NCBI GenBank assembly: GCA_030066455.1
Contig: JASJBQ010000128.1
Span: 1 to 10,818, forward strand
Source of the DNA: Desulfobacterales bacterium
GTDB lineage: Bacteria > Desulfobacterota > Desulfobacteria > Desulfobacterales > UBA5852
Direction: 5' to 3'
Length of the DNA stretch: 10,818 bases
A program made the position numbers and the translations under genes. Below are positions 6,332-10,818 of this stretch, in pieces. Positions within the stretch are counted from its first letter, which is position 1; each line of letters starts with the position of its first letter. Under the pieces are notes generated by a model. That model was not told where the DNA came from. It ran no database searches and saw only the letters and a program-made list of their open reading frames with translations.

Positions 6332-8032
6332 ATGAAGCTAATCCTCAGCGAAATAATCCACTTCAGGATCAAAAAACAGGAACGCAACATTTCGATCTTC
6401 CTCAAGTTTTTTGGGGCCCTCGCCGTCATGGTCACGGTCTACAGCATCCTGTTTCACTACATAATGATACTCGAGGACCGGCAGTTCAGCTGGGTAACCG
6501 GTTTTTACTGGACCCTGACGGTGATGTCGACCCTTGGGTTCGGGGACATTACGTTTTCTTCCGACCTTGGCAAGCTCTTCTCGATTATCGTCCTCATGTC
6601 GGGGATCGTATTTCTCCTGACGATGCTGCCCTTTACGTTCATCGAGTTTTTCTATCTGCCCTGGCTGGATGCCCAGACCAAAGCCCAGGCGCCCCGGGAA
6701 TTGCCTGCGGACACACATGACCACGTCATCGTCACCGGCTATGATCCGGTGACGATTCACCTTGTCGAAAAGTTCCGCCAGTACCAGAATAAATACGTTA
6801 TCCTGGTGGAAGAGGTGCAGCAGGCGCTCGAGCTCAGAGATTCAGGCTTCCAGGTGGTCGTCGGCAATTTTGGTGATACGGATACGTACAGGCAGCTTAA
6901 AATCGGAAAAGCCGCTTTGGTGGTCGCCAAAGTCGACGACATGATCAATACCAACATCGCCTTTACAATCCGTGAAATCTCCCCCGAGGTGCCCATCGTC
7001 GCCAATGCCGATCTCGACGAATCCGTCGATATCCTCGAGTTGGCCGGGAGCACGCACGTGATCCAATTTTACAAAATGCTCGGCGAGTCCCTGGCGCGCA
7101 GGGTGATTGGAACACATACCGCGGCAAACGTCATCGGGCGGATCGAATCCCTCCTGATCGCCGAGGCGCCCGCCATGCGGACGCCGCTCGTGGGCAAGAC
7201 CCTCGAGGAAAACAAGCTGCGCGAAACGATTGGTATCAACGTGGTGGGGCTTTGGGAGCGGGGCCAGTTCATCATGCCCAGCCCCCAGACGGTCATCAAT
7301 CCGACGACGGTTCTCCTGCTGGCGGGCTCCGAGGAGCTATTCGATGCCTTCGACCGCAAGTTGGGCCGGCATCAGAAATACCAGGATCCGGTCCTGATCC
7401 TGGGCGGGGGAAGGGTTGGCCAGGCGGCGGCCGCTGCGCTGCGCGAGCGCCGCATCGACTATCGCATTATTGAAAAAAGACGGCGCCTGATCGCCGATGA
7501 CCGCTACATCCACGGCAGTGCCGCTGACATCGACGTTCTGCGCAAAGCCGGGATCGAAACGACGCCCGCGATCATCATCACCACGCACGACGATCCCACG
7601 AACATCTATCTGACGATTTACTGCCGCAAATTAGCTCCCGAAGTCCAGATTATCTGCCGCGCCAACCTCGAGAGCAATATATCCAAACTGCACACGGCCG
7701 GCGCCGACCTGGTGATGTCCTACGCCAGCATGGCCGCCAATGCCATCCTCAACCTTCTCAAGCCCGAAGAATTATTGATGCTGGCCGAAGGCCTCAACAT
7801 TTTTCGGGTGGTCACGCCCACATCCTATGCGGATAAATCCCTGGCCGAAAGCCAGATCCGATCGCGGACCGGCTGCAACGTGGTGGCCATCTGCGACCGG
7901 GAGGCGGCATGCATCAATCCGGAACCCGCGTATCGCCTGAATCAAGATGACGAATTGATCTTGATCGGCAACGAAGGCGCCATCGGTCGTTTCTTCAAGA
8001 TGCATCCGGACAGCAAGCGGATCAAAGTCTGA
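6332..8032 (+). CDS. Two-helix K+ channel with tandem RCK (TrkA-N/TrkA-C) domains, GsuK-like
   Basis: A 566-residue inner-membrane potassium channel subunit. TM1 is at about 22-46, the pore helix at 54-66, the selectivity filter is TLGFGD (67-72), and TM2 is at about 80-109. The cytoplasmic part has two RCK units in a row. RCK1 has TrkA-N at about 130-250 and TrkA-C at about 268-345. RCK2 has TrkA-N at about 353-475 and TrkA-C at about 485-556. RCK2 keeps the nucleotide-binding loop GGGRVG (358-363) with an acidic residue after strand 2 (E381). RCK1 has a degenerate loop (VTGYDPVT) but keeps E160. Length and layout match GsuK of Geobacter, a channel whose gating responds to NAD+ and Ca2+ (family knowledge). 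The ATG at 6332 is chosen because the helix-forming N-terminus begins there and CAGGGG lies 9 bases before it. The open frame continues back to 6161, but through repeat-like sequence. The pntAA gene follows 301 bases later on the same strand. Confidence 0.9.
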   Translation: MKLILSEIIHFRIKKQERNISIFLKFFGALAVMVTVYSILFHYIMILEDRQFSWVTGFYWTLTVMSTLGFGDITFSSDLGKLFSIIVLMSGIVFLLTMLPFTFIEFFYLPWLDAQTKAQAPRELPADTHDHVIVTGYDPVTIHLVEKFRQYQNKYVILVEEVQQALELRDSGFQVVVGNFGDTDTYRQLKIGKAALVVAKVDDMINTNIAFTIREISPEVPIVANADLDESVDILELAGSTHVIQFYKMLGESLARRVIGTHTAANVIGRIESLLIAEAPAMRTPLVGKTLEENKLRETIGINVVGLWERGQFIMPSPQTVINPTTVLLLAGSEELFDAFDRKLGRHQKYQDPVLILGGGRVGQAAAAALRERRIDYRIIEKRRRLIADDRYIHGSAADIDVLRKAGIETTPAIIITTHDDPTNIYLTIYCRKLAPEVQIICRANLESNISKLHTAGADLVMSYASMAANAILNLLKPEELLMLAEGLNIFRVVTPTSYADKSLAESQIRSRTGCNVVAICDREAACINPEPAYRLNQDDELILIGNEGAIGRFFKMHPDSKRIKV

Positions 8033-8333
8033 TCTGGCAATTTGGGGTCGTCAAGTGTGTAGACCCATATCAGTTTGGCCACGCGTAATTGCGTCGGCGT
8101 CCCTTTCAGTACGCCTGACAGTATGGATTCTCAAGGCCCCCCTTTAAAAAATAAACAAGGGCATTATCATTCCGAATTGACCATATACGGTTCACCGGCA
8201 TGGCACCCGTCGACAACGGGATGTCATCATTCACTTGAATTGCCTTACACCGTGTATTGATCCATTTTGGAAGCCGCGCCCCAACTCGCAAGAAATGTCA
8301 ACGGATCGGCGCCGGTTTACAGGAGCAGTCAGT
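8033..8333. other. Gap between channel and transhydrogenase genes
   Basis: No gene is supported in this 301-bp stretch. The open frame 8075-8260 has no domain and no ribosome binding site. A small stem GGGTC/GACCC (8045-8049/8062-8066) lies just after the channel stop without a T-run, and CCCTT/AAGGG flank an A+T-rich stretch near 8141-8161. A TTGACC at 8177-8182 has no good -10 partner. The gap is long enough for a separate promoter for the pnt operon, but none is convincing. Confidence 0.5.
8321..8325 (+). promoter_or_regulatory. Ribosome binding site deciding the pntAA start
   Basis: AGGAG lies 8 bases before the GTG at 8334-8336. It selects that GTG over the upstream in-frame ATG codons at 8235 and 8298, which have no such site. 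Confidence 0.75.
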
Positions 8334-9518
8334 GTGAACATCGGCATTCCCAGAGAGATTCGCAGGGCGGAAACCCGAATGGCGATTACCCCTGAGACCG
8401 CGGGCCGTTTCCTCAAGCTTGGGCTCTCAGTCACCATCGAAAGTGGTTTGGGGGAGAGTTTGTACTGGTCCGATGTCCAATTTGAAGCGGTCGGTGCCAA
8501 GGTGGATGAACGATCAGGAATTCTCTCCGGAAGCGATATCCTGCTGCGGGTGGGCCCTCCGCTCTTGAACGAGATTCAGCTGCTGAAGCCTGGAGCGCTC
8601 CACGTGGGTTTTCTCGATCCCTTCGGCCAGAAAGAAGTGGTCTCCGCTTTGGCTGCTCAAAGCGTTCGAGCCGTTAGCATGGAGATGATACCGCGTTCAA
8701 CCCTGGCACAGAAGATGGATGCCCTTTCGAGCCAACACTCCCTGGCAGGGTACTACATGGTTCTGCTGGCTGCTGAGCGCTTGGGAAAGACCCTGCCGAT
8801 GATGATGACCCCCGCCGGAACGATACAGCCCGCGCGGGTCTTCGTCATCGGTGCGGGCGTTGCGGGCCTCCAGGCCATTGCCACCGCCAAGCGGCTTGGG
8901 GCCAGGGTCGAAGCCTTCGATACGCGTCCGGTGGTCGCCGAGCAGGTGGAGAGCTTGGGAGCGAAATTCCTCTATATCGATCTGGGCAATACGGGACAGA
9001 CCGACCAGGGATACGCACTGGAACTGAGCCCCGCGCAGCAACGCCTACAGCAGCAGGGAATGGCGGAGGCCTGCGCCAGGGCGAATATCGTGATCACCAC
9101 AGCGCAGCTTTTCGGACGCCCCGCTCCCCGAGTGGTTACCGATGAAATGCTCAAGGCCATGAAACCGGGAACGGTGGTCGTAGACTATGCCGTGGAAAGT
9201 GGCGGGAACGTGGAGGGCTCCGTTCCCGGGAAGGAAATCGACATTCGAGGGGTGCGGGTCATCGGCATCGAGAACTATCCCGGCCAAGTGGCGCTGGACG
9301 CCAGCCACATGTATGCCAACAATCTTTACTATTTCATCGAAACCATCTGGGACAAGGACAACCAGCGCATCAAAGCGGCTGACAATGGGCTCCTGGCGAG
9401 CGCGCTTGTGACCGATGGTGGCAAGATCGTCAACGAACAGGTATTGAAACACTATGGAACGCTGCAGGTGTCGGCTCATGGGCACCAATTGGACAATGCA
9501 CCGTCACGAAGGAGGTAA
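8334..9518 (+). CDS. pntAA: NAD(P)+ transhydrogenase subunit alpha part 1 (NAD(H)-binding domain I)
   Basis: This 394-residue soluble subunit binds NAD(H) and passes hydride to or from NADP(H) held on PntB, coupled to proton movement through the membrane subunits. From the GTG start it reads MNIGIPREIRRAETRMAITP, the normal beginning of the AlaDH/PNT family. The RQD-loop residues that order the nicotinamide are all present: R121, Q126, D129 and S132 in PRSTLAQKMDALSSQ. The second domain has the Rossmann loop GAGVAG (173-178) in VFVIGAGVAGLQAIATAKRL, and D196 after the next strand in EAFDTRP. VVVDYAVESGGNVEGS (281-296) is also typical. The length is usual for the split form found in Rhodospirillum and Thermus; E. 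coli fuses this part with PntAB. It is the first gene of pntAA-pntAB-pntB, and its last codons carry the ribosome binding site of the next gene. Confidence 0.95.
   Translation: MNIGIPREIRRAETRMAITPETAGRFLKLGLSVTIESGLGESLYWSDVQFEAVGAKVDERSGILSGSDILLRVGPPLLNEIQLLKPGALHVGFLDPFGQKEVVSALAAQSVRAVSMEMIPRSTLAQKMDALSSQHSLAGYYMVLLAAERLGKTLPMMMTPAGTIQPARVFVIGAGVAGLQAIATAKRLGARVEAFDTRPVVAEQVESLGAKFLYIDLGNTGQTDQGYALELSPAQQRLQQQGMAEACARANIVITTAQLFGRPAPRVVTDEMLKAMKPGTVVVDYAVESGGNVEGSVPGKEIDIRGVRVIGIENYPGQVALDASHMYANNLYYFIETIWDKDNQRIKAADNGLLASALVTDGGKIVNEQVLKHYGTLQVSAHGHQLDNAPSRRR
9509..9515 (+). promoter_or_regulatory. Strong ribosome binding site for pntAB inside the end of pntAA
   Basis: AAGGAGG, a perfect anti-16S match, covers the last sense codons of pntAA and ends just before the TAA at 9516-9518, 6 bases before the pntAB ATG. 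Confidence 0.8.
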
Positions 9519-9521
9519 TCG

Positions 9522-9821
9522 ATGGCCGACAACGTCGAATTACTGGCATTTCTTTTTATCATCGCCTTGTTTCTTGGATTGGAATTGATTTCCAAGGTAC
9601 CTTCGACCCTTCATACCCCGCTCATGTCCGGATCCAACGCGATCTCCGGAATCACCCTTATCGGCGGCATGACGGTGGCCGGCATGGCGGATGCATCTGT
9701 CGTCACCCAAACGATCGCCGCTGCCGCCGTGGCGCTTGCCGCCATTAACGTGATCGGTGGGTATATGGTGACCGATCGGATGCTGGCGATGTTCAAATCC
9801 CGTACATCCAATAAAAAATAG
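9522..9821 (+). CDS. pntAB: NAD(P)+ transhydrogenase subunit alpha part 2 (membrane)
   Basis: A 99-residue membrane subunit that, with the PntB helices, forms the proton channel of the transhydrogenase. It has three hydrophobic helices, at about 5-24, 40-57 and 62-83. Between the first two lies the hallmark STLHTPLMSGSNAISG (28-43). The C-terminal ITVTxRML-type end is seen here as GGYMVTDRMLAMF (79-91). It starts with ATG 3 bases after the pntAA stop and has an excellent ribosome binding site. Position 42 is Ser; the Thermus protein, as I recall it, has a functional His there. The TAG stop shares one base with the GTG start of pntB. Length is normal for the family. Confidence 0.93.
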   Translation: MADNVELLAFLFIIALFLGLELISKVPSTLHTPLMSGSNAISGITLIGGMTVAGMADASVVTQTIAAAAVALAAINVIGGYMVTDRMLAMFKSRTSNKK

Positions 9822-10818
9822 TGCTGACCTTGGCGACACTCAAACTGATCTGTTTTCTCGGCGCTTGCATCTGCTTCGTCATCGGCCTCAAAATGCTCGG
9901 TCGAACCGACAGCGCCCGCAGGGGCAACCTGGTGTCGGCCGCGGGTATGATGGCTGCTGTGATTGGGACGCTTTTGTCCCTATACGACCATGGCGGTGGC
10001 ATCAGCGGGATGGTCCTGGCCCTGATGGTCGGTGGCCTCGTGACCGGTGGTTTGGTTGGCGCTTTCGTGGCCCGCAAGGTTCCAATGACGGCCATTCCAG
10101 AAATGGTCGCGCTTTTCAACGGGTTTGGTGGCTTGGCCAGTCTTCTGGTGGCGACAGCCCAGCTCCATTTTTGGCTCACCTCCGGAGTAAAGGCCACTAT
10201 CGGTCGGTTCGACGCGGCGGCCCTTTATGCGGCGATGATGATTGGAGGTATCACATTCTCCGGCAGTCTGATCGCTTTTGGGAAACTGGCGGGAAGACTA
10301 AAGGGTCGCCCCTTCATCTATACCGGCCAGCACCTGGTCAACGCTGCCGTCTTGTCGCTGCTGGCCACGGGGTTGGCGGGGTTTTCGCTCTACCCGCAAT
10401 TGTATTGGGTATTCATCATCGCCACCCTCGTCAGTCTGGCTTTCGGGACCGCGGCCGTCCTGCCGATAGGCGGTGCCGACATGCCGGTGACCATTTCTCT
10501 GCTGAATGCTTTCTCCGGGCTGGCCGCCTGTGCGGCCGGGTTTGCGGTCTCGAACGTGTTGCTGATCATTACGGGAGCGCTGGTCGGAGCGTCTGGAACG
10601 ATTCTAACGCGAATCATGTGCAAAGCCATGAATCGCAGCCTGTTCAATGTACTGCTCTCCGGATTTGGCACGGGAGCGCCCGGCGAAAGAGGCGCGGATC
10701 ACTCGAGAGAGGCCACTTCGATGTCGCCGGAAGATGTTTATTACGTTTTAGAAGCGGCTCGAAACGTCGTCATCATCCCCGGCTACGGTATGGCCGTGGC
10801 GCAGGCCCAGCATTCGAT
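9821..10818 (+). CDS. pntB: NAD(P)+ transhydrogenase subunit beta, 3' end outside window
   Basis: The frame is open from GTG at 9821 to the right edge (332 full codons, no stop). Full-length PntB is usually about 460 residues, so roughly the last quarter is missing. The visible part holds the membrane domain, about eight or nine helices from residue 6 to about 265. It includes PEMVALFNGFGGLASLLV (93-110) and the diagnostic LPIGGADMPVTISLLNAFSG (214-233) with D220. The NADP(H)-binding domain III then begins, with the fingerprint IPGYGMAVAQAQH (319-331). The GTG overlaps the pntAB TAG by one base (TAGTG). No ribosome binding site precedes it, so expression probably depends on translational coupling. 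Residue N100 occupies the place of E. coli beta-His91. The dIII linker (about 283-302, Gly/Glu/Arg/Ser-rich) is not well conserved in general. Confidence 0.93.
   Translation, partial: MLTLATLKLICFLGACICFVIGLKMLGRTDSARRGNLVSAAGMMAAVIGTLLSLYDHGGGISGMVLALMVGGLVTGGLVGAFVARKVPMTAIPEMVALFNGFGGLASLLVATAQLHFWLTSGVKATIGRFDAAALYAAMMIGGITFSGSLIAFGKLAGRLKGRPFIYTGQHLVNAAVLSLLATGLAGFSLYPQLYWVFIIATLVSLAFGTAAVLPIGGADMPVTISLLNAFSGLAACAAGFAVSNVLLIITGALVGASGTILTRIMCKAMNRSLFNVLLSGFGTGAPGERGADHSREATSMSPEDVYYVLEAARNVVIIPGYGMAVAQAQHS

Noticed and set aside
8075..8260. 61-codon open frame between the channel and pntAA
   Set aside because: No ribosome binding site, no domain and no conserved-looking composition.
8235..8333. 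Longer pntAA start
   Set aside because: The added residues do not resemble the family N-terminus, whereas GTG at 8334 has AGGAG 8 bases upstream and starts the conserved IGIPRE stretch.

Overview
The window looks like chromosomal DNA of moderately high G+C content. It most resembles a Desulfobacterota (former deltaproteobacterial) genome. The pointers are a tandem-RCK potassium channel of the kind known from Geobacter (GsuK), a three-gene proton-translocating transhydrogenase, a DUF2339/DUF3999 membrane pair, and dispersed intergenic repeats of types common in such genomes. The assignment is inference; no rRNA, tRNA or other marker gene is present.

Layout: (1) 1-636, plus strand: C-terminal part of an alpha/beta-hydrolase (lipase-like), cut by the left edge. 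(2) 637-908: gap between converging genes, with two families of short repetitive sequence. (3) 5035-909, minus strand: a two-gene operon. A 911-residue DUF2339 polytopic membrane protein is joined by a 4-bp ATGA overlap to a secreted, C-terminally anchored DUF3999 protein. (4) 5036-6331: about 1.3 kb without a convincing gene. It lies between divergent transcription units and holds small palindromes, G+C-rich hairpins and degenerate CGGTAT hexamer arrays in opposite orientations. (5) 6332-8032, plus strand: a 566-residue two-helix K+ channel with two tandem RCK regulatory units. (6) 8033-8333: short gap. (7) 8334 to the right edge, plus strand: pntAA-pntAB-pntB, the three-subunit NAD(P)+ transhydrogenase, with pntB running off the window.

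How the genes may work together: the transhydrogenase couples hydride transfer between NAD(H) and NADP(H) to proton movement across the inner membrane. The upstream channel has nucleotide-binding-type RCK domains of the GsuK kind, a family whose gating responds to NAD+. Their adjacency suggests, but does not prove, a link between pyridine-nucleotide state, proton-motive force and K+ flux. The DUF2339/DUF3999 operon has no established function and is the least-understood unit here. Five start choices matter. The DUF2339 gene, pntAA and pntB start with GTG. The DUF3999 and channel genes start well inside longer open frames. No clear phage, transposon, CRISPR or defence system is visible.
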